A DNA stretch of 64,000 nucleotides from contig NW_024068486.1 of NCBI RefSeq assembly GCF_009389715.1, positions 1-64,000 on the forward strand, in the 5' to 3' direction. This document shows, in pieces, positions 13,601 to 24,620 of this stretch (its first letter is position 1; the number at the start of each line of letters is the position of its first letter). The notes below the pieces were generated by a model that made no database searches, was not told the DNA's origin, and saw only the letters and a program-made list of their open reading frames with translations. The position numbers were made by a program, and so were the translations under genes. This stretch comes from Phoenix dactylifera. Lineage: Eukaryota > Streptophyta > Magnoliopsida > Arecales > Arecaceae.

Positions 13601-14188
13601 ATGTAAGACATCACCCATGTTGATGTCGTAATGCAACCCAACATAGCATCAAACAGAATAACAAATTTTGAAGGTCAGATGCTCCACATTGCAGAGTGAT
13701 TCAGTCCCCCATATAGCCACAAGCCAATATGTCTCTGCTACTACATGACATATCACATTGATAAGGCATTTAATTTGTACAGAAATGTGGATTCATTGCA
13801 CAGTGACTAGATAAAATTTATTCATTGCTTCTAATGCTATTAATTTGTAAATGCTAATCAACAAAGTTTTTAATTTATTATCAAAAGTTTTAAGGCTTAT
13901 AATTTGTAATAATATGTCTACCTTCTGTACCAGCAAGTTTTATAAAACATTTATCTCTCTCCTGCTTAATCAGTATAACCAGTTGTTAAAAAAAACATTT
14001 GTCAAACAAATAGCTACGATTTATCATACGGTTATTAACAATTATTTAATTGAATCACAAAAATAGGGTACAAAGATGTACTCTTTTCTACAACAACACC
14101 CATCTTGATACTCATTGCCTAAATCCTATTTTGTAATGGCGCACACAAACTTATTGACTTTGGAGAAATAATGGTCAAAAATCTAATT
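10676..14188. other. Gene-free AT-rich stretch with small repeats
   Basis: No coding exon is recognised. A GC-richer island at about 12,330-12,480 is dense in GGTTCGG / CCGGTACCG words, similar to islands at 29,460-29,750 and 30,070-30,170, and probably belongs to a dispersed repeat. A 151-codon minus ORF at 12,143-12,598 runs across this island and shows no domain. A two-copy tandem duplication lies at 13,514-13,619. Confidence 0.5.
13514..13619. repeat. Two-copy tandem duplication, 59-bp period
   Basis: The block ACTCACAAGACAAAGCAAAA with its following 27 bases occurs at 13,514-13,560 and again at 13,573-13,619 with about one mismatch. The offset is 59 bp. Confidence 0.9.
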
Positions 14189-14940
14189 TCAAACATCACT
14201 TTTTTTTTTTGAAACGACTCTTGCCACCAAATGTGATAGTGGCATGCCCTTTAGACCAAACTGCAACGACAACAGAAGATGAAGAGAGCTGTCATCATGG
14301 AGTACATGAGTTAAGGAATTAGTGTAGAGGATGAACGAGTAAGGAGACAAGACACATCCCAACAGCAGCCCAAGCATGGACATGAACCAAGATGTGGATC
14401 TACCATTAACAAGGATAAAGAAGCTTGGTTGTTCAATGCATCCCAGAACCAACACCAACACATCCATTACTTGGGAAAATGCTTCTCGCAAAGAACAGCC
14501 ACCACATGGTATAGTCACTGCATGAACAATCATAGGCACACCCGATATACAACTTAATGGCCATGAATGGACCCCTATTTGGGCCTCATAAGCAATCAGC
14601 AGATTGTCAGTGCTTAGGTGATTAGCCACAAAAGCCTGCTATTCCAGAGAAACTAGAGGATGAAGATGGCGCTTCAACTGGTTGACAAGAAGCTCAGCGA
14701 TGAGATTATATGTGACATTGCACAGACTTATCGGCTAATAATGGGAAGGTTCAAAAGGATCTTGATGCTCTGGGAGGAGAACAAAGTAGGTGGCCTTCTA
14801 GTCGGAAGGAATGTAGCTAGTATGGAAGTGGCTACTGCATGACAAATATCCTTACTAACAATAGACCAAAAAGCTCTGTAGAACATGACCTGAAACCCAT
14901 CAGGTCTTGGTGCCCAATTAGGTGCCATGCTCCATGAAGT
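14189..14940 (-). mobile_element. L1-type LINE reverse transcriptase fragment (dead)
   Basis: Minus-strand translation gives several landmarks of the plant L1 reverse transcriptase in order, but in changing frames: APRPDGFQVMFYRAFWSIV near 14,900, then PISLCNVTYNLIAELLVNQL near 14,710-14,650, an in-frame stop (SLE*QAF), TDNLLIAYEAQ near 14,600, and ILVNGRSTSWFMSM followed by LSPYSFILYTNSLTHVL near 14,400-14,300. These match the family patterns for PGPDGF, FRPISLCN, DNILIAYE and the S-W-F...LSPYLFIL block. No endonuclease domain, 3' tail or target duplication was located. It is an old, truncated copy. Confidence 0.85.
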
Positions 14941-15039
14941 ATCTCGAATCTCATCATCAATGACCAGTTAATTGAGCAATGGACATTATCCTCCCTGAGA
15001 ATCTAATCATCAAACGGCAGGTAGATCGTATTCAACCCC

Positions 15040-15390
15040 GAAGTTGAAGTCCTTTAACACTAGTTCAGTTTAACTGGAGTTAGCCCTCTCACTCTGGTTA
15101 AATCAAATTAGGGTTAGTCCTTTGAACGTTCTCAAATCTAAGCAAGGATAGTCCCTTGACCTTGGTTAAGTCAAAACTGGAATCACTCTCTAACCTGATT
15201 TAAACAAATTAGACTTAGTTCTTAACCCCTTCTCAAATCCAACTAGGTTTGGTCATCTAACCTGAGTCAACTCCAAACTACAGTTAGTCCTCTAACTTTG
15301 ATCAAATCCAAAAAAACGGTTAGCCCTCTGACCTTCATAAACTAATGTAAGGGTTAGGCCTCTAACCCTAGTTCAAATTCACGTAGCTTT
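15040..15390. repeat. Degenerate minisatellite, about 60-bp unit
   Basis: The words GGTTAGTCCTCTAAC and variants (GTTAGCCCTCTCACT, GTTAGTCCTTTGAAC, ATAGTCCCTTGACC, GTTAGGCCTCTAACC) recur roughly every 50-60 bp, separated by a conserved TCAAATC(C)AAA-like spacer. I count six or seven diverged units. Two further units appear at about 15,778-15,850 beyond an intervening 390-bp segment. Confidence 0.7.
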
Positions 15391-15777
15391 AGCAATGCAG
15401 CGGAAAAGGGAGAAGGGGGGATTTGATCGTTGAGATTGCACTTCAAAAATTAACACTCAAATAGAAGCAAACTGGATTGAAGAACTCTTTATTTGGTGAA
15501 AGAAATTCTCTCTAAAAAATTTTATTAATACGTCAAGAGTCCCCATACAATGCATTAGATGCATATATATAGGACATAATCCCCTAACCCTAATTCAGGC
15601 ATTAAACCTGCTAACGAATCGTACTTGAAATAAGACTCAACAACAAGAAAACATGCTAGAATTATTCTACTATAAATATAGAAATAAATCAAATATCGAT
15701 TAATATCTGTTGACTCCTACAAAGCTTGGCATGGTCCAATTGTTCATAGTACCTTCTGGCTGTATCCTGTGCTGCAT
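15391..15777 (-). mobile_element. Possible LTR-like insertion within the minisatellite
   Basis: This unrelated segment splits the minisatellite. On the minus strand it has a TATA-like CCTATATATATGC followed by an AATAAA-like signal, an order seen in LTRs. I could not find a clean TG...CA boundary or a target duplication, so the assignment is tentative. Treated as an old fossil. Confidence 0.3.
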
Positions 15778-15849
15778 CAGTTAGTCCTCTGGCCCTCCCT
15801 AAATTCAATCTATAGTTAGTCTTCGAGCTCCAGCTAAATTCAACTTTCA

Positions 15850-16771
15850 ACAAATCCAAGTCGAACTTATATCACCAAGCCAGACAAGTTCAGTTCAAGA
15901 TGTTGATGGACCCCTATATCCCTAAACTAAATTCCATATATCTTTCACTATTGTCCACCTTTGATTTTACTTAAAGCCAAATGTAATCATATTTACTTTT
16001 ATATTATTTTACTCATCGATGTAAACTTGGAGTGCTCCCCTAGTTAAAGCCAAATTTAGACACAAGTTTTATGTTATGTTATCTTCTTTTCAAAAGTTAT
16101 AGATAAGGCTTGCGATCAGAGATTTGTCAACACATCTTTACTTTTGTCATGAAGGTGCTTGCCTTATCTTTCTTAATGTACTCATTTTAAATTTCAATAA
16201 AAACATTCAAATATCTATCCGATAAAATTCCCCAAAAAAGCAATAGCAATGCATCTTGATCCAAGGAATATCTAAAAATTCACCATCTTTCGTCTGTAAC
16301 ATATTTTAGCAAACAAGCCTAATAAATAACCTGATCAGCTAAAATGTTATAGCAAAACTAATAATGCAACATTAGAGAGGTTTACGCTTACCTAATTGGC
16401 AGAACTCAGTGAACACAAAGGGTTTGTGACAAGTTACGACCTCAATATTGTTGTTAAAGTAATGTTGCTTTCTACAGAACATCACGATGGTCCAATGATC
16501 TGATCATATCCTGCATGCAAACCTACAACCACTGCTTCACAATTAATGAGTAGAAACCTTCAAAAATGAAAACCAAGCCAAACATTTTACACAAATAAAG
16601 ACAAAAAGAAGCAACCTATAGTTACCAATACAATGAACTATGATAACCTGCAAACTGCATTACTATAAATTGCAGTCCATGTATCGATCAAATGTTTACA
16701 AATATATTAACCATAAAAACTTGAAAAGGCAATTATAGAAAAGATAACATGACCATGCAACTGAAAGTTCA
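15850..16771. other. AT-rich stretch downstream of the cactin-like gene
   Basis: No coding exon is recognised. It includes the presumed 3' UTR and terminator side of the minus-strand cactin-like gene. No poly-A tract marking a retrotransposed end was seen. Confidence 0.4.
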
Positions 16772-18073
16772 TCATTGACAATAAGGGAATCGTTTAAAGT
16801 TGAAGTGAAGCTGCAAGATACCATGATCAAAAGTAGACTTGAATCCCCTTCTCCGTGTATAGTCCCATTCCTTGTTTATTATTCGAAATGCAACATCCTG
16901 ATAAGGCGTCCTAGCATGAAACCTAAGGAGGCAAGTCTCAGTGCTGCTCCCGTCCTTTTCCACGATGTACTGTGGAGCCTTCCCAACTAACTCTGGGTAA
17001 TAAATGTCAAACTTGTAGCCTTGTACGGCCTTCGGAGGAGGATGATCATGATCATAATGGACTCGGTTGTACTTGTTCCACTCATATCCACAGTGTACCC
17101 GAGCAACATACTTGGGCTTTTTCCATTGTACTGATGAATCGGGATTTACCTCTTCCATGGCTCCCACTTCTTCAGACTCTACATGATCATCAGCCAAATC
17201 ATCAATATTCTCTTTTTCTGCTTCAGAAGAACCCAATCTCTTCTCTTTAGGCTTCATGCGAGAAATGTAAAACTCCTCCAGGTATCTCGTTGCTTTGTGG
17301 ATCTTAATAAGCTCGGCAACAGCCTCCCAGTATTCAATCACCTCAGCTTCACCAGAACGCATCCGTGATTCGACCTCCAGCTGCATTGAATTCAATTCAT
17401 CAAAGGTTTTCTTTTGCAGGAGACTCTTCACATCAACCTCCACACACGAATAAAAGCAGCAGCGATCATCTTCCTTAGTGCGAGCTTCAGTGATTTTCCA
17501 ATCGCAGACCACCTGTACTGCCTCCCAGAACCGCGTATGTTCTCTGTCGATATCCAGGCGACATTCAATGTCTTCTCGAAGCTCTTCCAACTCCTTCACT
17601 GGTAGATCCTCGAAGACCGAGCTAGCATCATCAATTTCGACATCAAGATCCTCCCAACCATCGAGAATTTTACAGAGGATGTCGATGGGTTTCGGACGCC
17701 CTTCACGCAACCGAATCTCCGACCTAATCTTGCTCTGATTGAGAACAAACTCTGCCTCTTTCTTCCGCAAATCTTCGAACTCGGCATCCGAAAGCGCTCT
17801 AGCTGCGATTCTCCGTTCCCCTTCGCGCCGCGCGTTATCGGCGGCTCGATCGATCCTTGTTTTCTTGAGCTTTTCGATCTCTTGGAGTCTTTCTAAGCAT
17901 CTCTTCTTCTCGGATTTCAGAGATAGGTTTAGGGTTCGGCGACCTCGAGCGAGGTCTAGATCGATTTTTTTTCTCCAGACGAACGTATGGAAGCCCTGGG
18001 ATTCCAGCTTCTTGGCCACCGTGAGAGCTTTCCTCAGCACCTGCTTCTCCTCGGCAACCGCTTCCTTCGCCAT
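16772..18073 (-). CDS. Cactin-like protein, single exon, 433 aa
   Basis: Cactin is a conserved nuclear, spliceosome-associated protein. Residues about 1-70 contain the FVWRKKI motif that precedes the cactin mid region in plant homologues. Residues about 100-290 resemble Cactin_mid (QSKIRSEIRLREGRPKPIDI; FWEAVQVVCDWKITEAR; SRMRSGEAEVIEYWEAV). Residues about 320-433 form the C-terminal cactin domain (PKYVARVHCGYEWNKYNRVH, YDHDHPPPKAVQGYKFDIYY, LRFHARTPYQDVAFRIINKE, with the end LHFNFKRFPYCQ). Plant cactins are usually longer, with an Arg/Ser-rich N-terminus and a long acidic linker, and are encoded by several exons. Here both regions are missing or shortened and the frame is open without introns. 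It may be a retrocopy or a diverged compact paralogue. The start is the first Met of the open frame, just upstream of FVWRKKI. Function as a true cactin is not shown. Confidence 0.85.
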   Translation of the reverse strand: MAKEAVAEEKQVLRKALTVAKKLESQGFHTFVWRKKIDLDLARGRRTLNLSLKSEKKRCLERLQEIEKLKKTRIDRAADNARREGERRIAARALSDAEFEDLRKKEAEFVLNQSKIRSEIRLREGRPKPIDILCKILDGWEDLDVEIDDASSVFEDLPVKELEELREDIECRLDIDREHTRFWEAVQVVCDWKITEARTKEDDRCCFYSCVEVDVKSLLQKKTFDELNSMQLEVESRMRSGEAEVIEYWEAVAELIKIHKATRYLEEFYISRMKPKEKRLGSSEAEKENIDDLADDHVESEEVGAMEEVNPDSSVQWKKPKYVARVHCGYEWNKYNRVHYDHDHPPPKAVQGYKFDIYYPELVGKAPQYIVEKDGSSTETCLLRFHARTPYQDVAFRIINKEWDYTRRRGFKSTFDHGILQLHFNFKRFPYCQ

Positions 18074-18150
18074 CAGAGAGAGAGAGAGAGATTCACAAAG
18101 CGAATGTTTGGGCTTCGCTCCTTCCGAATCCCCTTTCCAGGCGGCGGGAG

Positions 18151-18162
18151 ATATTATATATG
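18151..18162 (-). promoter_or_regulatory. TATA-like box upstream of the cactin-like gene
   Basis: The minus strand reads CATATATAATAT, 78-89 bp upstream of the start codon, with a (GA)n tract at about 18,075-18,092 between them. Spacing is plausible for a core promoter with a short leader. Inferred from position only. Confidence 0.45.
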
Positions 18163-18239
18163 ATTTTTTGGAGGCGTGCTTGACTAAGTTTGCTTGGGAA
18201 TCCGGATATGGACCAGGTCGGTGACCAATAAACAGTGGC

Positions 18240-18875
18240 TTCTCTCCTACGAGGTTTTAAAATCCTGAGCTACCGAGGTGCCATTTTAGAAAGAATTTAG
18301 GTACCCCAAAATCTTATCTGATAAATAATTTTGGGGCTAAATACCTAAAAAATTAAGCAAGAAGATCGGAAAAATTATTAAATGATCAGATACACCATAG
18401 ATCTAGAATAAAATTATTTTAGGTGAATTTATTTCATCCTAAAATAAAATTATTAAATGATTCATTTTATAGGCCTAATAATTTTTCAAGGGAGAAATGG
18501 AATAACTAAACCGAGATTACTCCAAGCTGGTAATTATTATGGCCTTTAATTACTTCCAATGCTAGCAACCGTAAACATAGCTAAAAAAAATCAAATTAGC
18601 TTTTGGATTTCTGGATTGGTAATACTGGTATGCTTCTTGAAAATAGGCATACACAATGTACTGTCAAGTGAAAGTACCATGGAATTCTCATACTTTTTTA
18701 TTTCCATTCACTAAATATGATGATGTTAAAGTAACAATGTTGTCAAATTTATTCAGAACCCCATATTTTTCTGGGGCATCTCTGGCTTAACACAGGTAGG
18801 CTTCCTGAAAAGGAACTAAACAACCTGAACCCTCGGCTGTTACAACAAATCCAAAAACAAAAGGGGAAGATACTC
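18240..18875. other. Intergenic spacer between the cactin-like and SLH genes
   Basis: AT-rich DNA without recognisable exons. It combines the upstream side of the cactin-like gene with the 3' flank of the SLH-domain gene, both on the minus strand. Confidence 0.5.
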
Positions 18876-21800
18876 TCATGTCTTGAACTTTTGTGTGATT
18901 TTCTCAACACTTCCTTTGCAATCTTCAACAACCTTTCTTGCCCTGTCACCAATGGTTGAGCTGAACTCAGAGGCATTTATTTTCTCGACACCTTTTCTGC
19001 AATCTTCAACAACCCTTCTTGCGCTGTCGCCAACAGTTGAGCTGAACGTGGAGGCATTTTCCTGGAGCTCATCTATTGAGTTTCTAACCTTCGAGATTGC
19101 ATTGTTTTGGAGCTCTGAAGCATGCTTGGAAGCCTCAGATGCTCGATGCTTCAAAGCCGAAATTAGAAAGACTATCTTTTGTATTATTTTCTCGATAACA
19201 GCTGTAGACCTAACTTTTATTTCAGCAGCCGCTGCCTTGAGCTTCTCCACCAGGCTCTCTGCTCTGGTAATTGTTTCATCACTTGGAGGCTGCTTCCCAG
19301 CAGTAAGCCATGTAATTCCAGCAGAAGCATCATCTTGGAGATCTTCATCAACTACTACTTTGATGCCATGCCGCTCCCAGCGCTCTCTGGCCTCCTCAAG
19401 AGCTCTGGCCTGCTCCCGAGCCTTTCTTGCTTCCTCCTCCGCCCATGCCCTGGTGAACAAAGATGAATTAAAACGTTTGCTCATGATGGTGGTTTCCCCA
19501 AAACAAACAAAAAAAAAAATTTCTAGCTCTTGAAAAGCTTTAAAAAAAAAAAGGCTAGAGTAGGACAAACATAGCTCAACCTCCCACCAATTAATCCTGA
19601 AGCTTTATTCCTGGAAAATGCTCTATTCATGCTTTTGCAATGCAAGAGCTAAAAAAATGCCAGTGATTAGGGGGGGAATAACAAAAAGTAGAAAGAAATA
19701 GAAATAGAAAAGAATACAGATGTTACATAAAGGAAAATGTGTAAGCTTCATGATGTCATTTCTTGCTAACAAGGACTCTCAGAAAATAGATGCAGCAAGT
19801 ACTTCACCATCCATCGCGCTTATAACCCGCAAGGTCTAGACTCTTTAGTCTACACCATGTTCATTATTTTTTAATATACTATACACTCTCAGGGCAAGGA
19901 AGTGAACCAACTACAAATCAGTCACTTTTGCACCTCAAGGCCCCTTAAGCGAGATGAAGGGAACTGATTTGATAGATGTTTTCCTCTTTGGCCTGTGTCT
20001 GTAAGAATAAAAATTATTTTCTCGAGAGGTTCCAACAACTGCCACATTTTGTATCCATCAAGTGCTCTTTTCGGGGGATACTCCACATAAGTATTCATTC
20101 AAGTATTTTGCATCTTTGGTGATTTTGGCACTTCAAAAATTTGTCTCCACATGAATATTTATATCATTAAATGACACAATCGCCTCCCCTTCACCATATA
20201 TTTGTTAAAGTTTCCAAATCATGTGCAGGCTATAATGCATATTTGCCAGTCTATGTGCTCGTCTCGATCATCACGTGTACAGGAAATAACTATAACCACC
20301 AACAGTTGTATAGGACTAAATTTATTCAAGAATCAGCTTCTGCATGAGAATTTCAACAAACCTAGATTTGTCATAGGGGAACAAATAAGCATTCAAAAAC
20401 ATGTAAAGAATACCAGACTAAAACCCATTACAAAATCTGTCATACATTCAAAAAAATGTAAACAAGGAAACTATCTAATAAACAGAAACATTAAGCAGTA
20501 ATGGATTACTTCAAAAAAAAGAGAACTTAACAGAGCAAAAAAGTCATAAGATTATCATTTGACATAAAGAAAATATAACTTAACTTTTAAAATAAACATC
20601 CTTACCTGGCCATGGACAAAGCCTTTCTCTCAACTTCCAGCTCATACTGCAACTGGACAATAACCTGGTTCTCGCTTTCTGCTTCCATCCGGAGTTTGGT
20701 TATCCTATCCCTCTCGAAAGATATCTCCAGCTTGTTACTCATAAGGCTCTGTAACTGCTCCTCCACTTCATGTCTTAGCCTTGAAAGCACTTCCATTTCA
20801 GATTCAACAACAGTACGCCCTCTTATCAAAGCATTATTTTCTTCCACTCTTTCACTTCTAAGTCTTTCCAATTCGAGCCTTGCTTCTTCAGCTAATTTTT
20901 CCACAGCCTCTATCTTCTCCCTTTCCTTAGCAAGCTCCTTCTCAAAGCTTGCATGCAGATCTTGCTCGACCTGAGCAACTAAAGCAGTATGTGCATTGAC
21001 AGCACTTTCCGCCAAGGATTCTGCTTCAATGCGAGCGAGTTCTTCGCTGACAACCTCAGCAGCATCACCAGTTGCAAGCGCAATAGCAGCTTGTGCTTTT
21101 GTGACAGGTTTATCAGGTTGAAAAAGTCTAATATAACCTAAGTGCACAAGGAGGCCACAAATTAGTTTATTCTTTCTTGGATTAAATGATATGAAAAACA
21201 TTAGTGATGTAAAAAGATTACCAAAGGCAAGGGTAATAATGCTCTGTTCTCCAGCAGACAAGTCAGCTGCCAACGCAGGCCAAGCATCTGGGTTTATTTT
21301 ATCAATGTCTATGTAGCCAGAGCACTGGTAAAGATGCTGACAATAAAAAGATATCAGGATACTGGTGCTAAAGCAATGTCAAACTAGATTCAAGAAAAAT
21401 AAAGTACAAATAAACTAATAAACACTATTTCTTATTACCTTTCTGTCAACTTCTGGAAGTTGCTTCTTTTCTAAAGCCATCTTCCAACTCACAAGATCTT
21501 GGCGTGATAGAGGGCTGAAGCATAAAAATCATTTAGCCAGAAGGTCTAAAATATTTTTCAAAAAAAAAAAAAAGCTGCAGCAGGATCCATCATTATCACC
21601 TGTCAGGAGAGAAGATAACAGAATCCTGCTTTCCACTGACAGAGCCATTCAAATCAGATCTTGAAAGCTTGCTAGAGATAAGTCCAGCTTCTGCCAAGCC
21701 TGCAGCATGCAACACGACAAGAAAAACAATAACTTTTAGGAGACCAAATGGAAGAGCCTTTCCCCTGCATACAATCCTGGGATCTAATGCATTCAATAAG

Positions 21801-24578
21801 CACCGAGAGCAAATTCATACCTTGAATATATGGGAAATCAGGATCTTCAGGAGTGATATCATCAAATGCAAGTTCAGACACGTTCTCTATGTACATTGCA
21901 GGATAAACTTTTGAAAGTGTGTTCCTATGTAGACAACCAATAAGTTAACAACTTTCGTGACAAAAAAAAAAGAATGCTTCTTTCACCTACAATATCTGTC
22001 ACGTATATAAATGTAAGATATCTTAAACAAAAAACCTCATTTCATTTATACGAGATCAGATTGGTAATCAAAATATGATCCAACAAAATTTAAAAATGTT
22101 TTATGAGAGGTTTTCAAATTGATGTCAACACTGTTGTGATTGGTCTCATATTCTTGGCCTAGTCTACTTTGGGCAAGAGAGAAGCCTACCAAGATACCTA
22201 CTACACCTATTGGCTTGTAGGTACGCCACCATTGTTTGCTACACAATTTTCACCAAACCTAGCAGCAACCCTGCAACGTTCCCCTAGACTTCGAAAGAAT
22301 CATAATGAAGAGTGAAAAGTACAAGGTCTCAATAAAACTGATTTCATCTAACTACAGGCTAGGAGTTAATTTGAAACAAAATATTCAGCCCAAACATGAC
22401 GCATTGCAAATTAGACCTACAAAAATCATTTCTTTGTCAAAAAGTTCTACATGACTAAGAGAGGAGGGAAGATATACCTTGAAAGAGCACTGCTTGCAGA
22501 TACCAACCAACGAGCATACTCACGACGAGTACACAACTCACCTGGTTGAACATCAACCTCAATAACCTGCAACAATAAAATATATTATATAAAGATAATT
22601 TCAACATACTACGTTTAAAGTGAACAAACAAGTTGATCCTTCCAGATACATCAGTATACTACAGAGAAAGGTTTCAATCTTTCAGATTTTATGCCCCTTC
22701 TTTTTAGTGTCAAAAGTATTTTCTCATTCCACTTAAAACTAAGAAAAGGTTTTAAGGATAGTTGCAAGATAGGAATAAGGTTTGATACAGTGGAACTGCC
22801 CTGAATGCAATAGAAGACTATTAGTAAGATACTAGGATTGAACCATGTATTGCAAGAGACCAGGATGAATTCATGTCCTTTAGAAATTCAACCGTGTAAA
22901 TTTCTTCAAGGGATGATGGGATCAGTATAACATTTTTCTCATGAAATACTGGCAAAGGCAGCAAATAGAGGAGCTTTATTGCGAAGAAATGTAGAAATTG
23001 AAATAGCAATTTTATATATCTTTTCCAACTTCATAGTATCTATTTTAATCAAAGTAAATAACACATTGGCATATATTGGAAAAGAAAATCATTAAATTAT
23101 TCTGCCCAAATTGATGATAAGATTCTGGTCTTTGGATTTACAAAAGAAAAATATGAATACACAGAAGCTGGATTTCTTTTAAGAATTGTTCTCTCTTTCC
23201 ATATATACATACATAATGTTCCTGATGCATAAGTTTGTTACACCCTTTACATATCTTAAAACATATGTAGATAGAAAGTGGAATGGTCTGAATAATATCA
23301 AATCATATGTCCAAACAAATATTAGTTTTAGAAACTATTAATTTAGTAATCCTGTCAAAATTTGATTGCAAGCTTTCGGAAAACTCAGAATCTTGGTTTG
23401 AGGCATTTATGACATCATAAATCACAATAAACAGCATGGCTCATATATTTGGACGTTCAATTATGCACACCACAGAGCATAAGTAAATGCCCTATGAACA
23501 GTGAAGTCATCCCATATGTATGTGGCGAGGAAGGGAAGAGGGGGGGGGGAGGGAGAGAAAGAGAGAGAGCATAGGAGTGTTTGACCCCAAATGCTTGCAT
23601 GCCGAATCAATTAAAATACCTTCAAATTGAAACCCATGCTGTTGATAATGACCTCAAATGTCTTAATATATTATTAATTAAACATTAACTTATTTTGGAG
23701 ATCTCTTTATATTCCAGCATTATTCCAAGCATGAAAAAGGAACAAGCTTAGGTTTTTGCAAATAGAAAGTAGTGCTTGCAGAAGTTACAGATGTGTATAT
23801 TGTAACTCAATGAATGAATGAGAAATCACTTTGGGTCAAGTGGACCCAACAAAACGGACCAAAACAAACCAAAGAAAGCACAAACAGAGTGCAATGGCCA
23901 ATTAATGGGCTGTAAATGCAGGTCTGGGCCTAGTCATTATGGTGGTGGGCCAACCTGATGATTTGAACTCTGGATTAGGCCAAGCCTGGACAGCCTTTAT
24001 ACAAAACAAGGATGAGCCTAAGAGGCCTAGACCTAGGCCTACTTAGGCCTAGCACTAGTCCACTAGCAACGCTAAACTTTGAATAAGCTTTTACCTCCTT
24101 TGATCTAAACTGTCCACATTTAACGAATGGTTTGGATTCTCTGATCTTTTAATTATAATATACAAGTCCTTGAAAGTATTGAATGGGCATGGGTCTGCAC
24201 AAAATTTACCTGGCTTTAATCTTCATCCAATATTAACTGGCCCAACTGAGACAAAATTGATCAGGGTCGTGATTTTTAAGCTTAATGTGGGGCTCAAGCC
24301 CCTCTTTTCAGGCTAGGCCTGATATCATTGCAGCATTACCTGAGCTCTTCAGCAGCCCCCTACTTCAAATTTTGGTCAGCATGTAATCAATTTAACCTTG
24401 AATATGAAGCTTGGCCCGAGATCAATGCCCCTTTGGCCCATAACAATTGCAACCCTACCTTAGAGGCTCTGATCCTTACAAATATCACTTCAAACATATT
24501 ATGAAGATAAAAAGATGTCAGCAGCAGGTTCCAAGAATTCGACAAGGACTGGATGTTGTTCATGGTCCTGGAATGTGC

Positions 24579-24620
<42 letters not shown>

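Noticed and set aside
18883-19533. 216-codon plus-strand ORF
   Set aside because: It lies antisense to the last SLH exon and shows no domain; a shadow frame of coding sequence.
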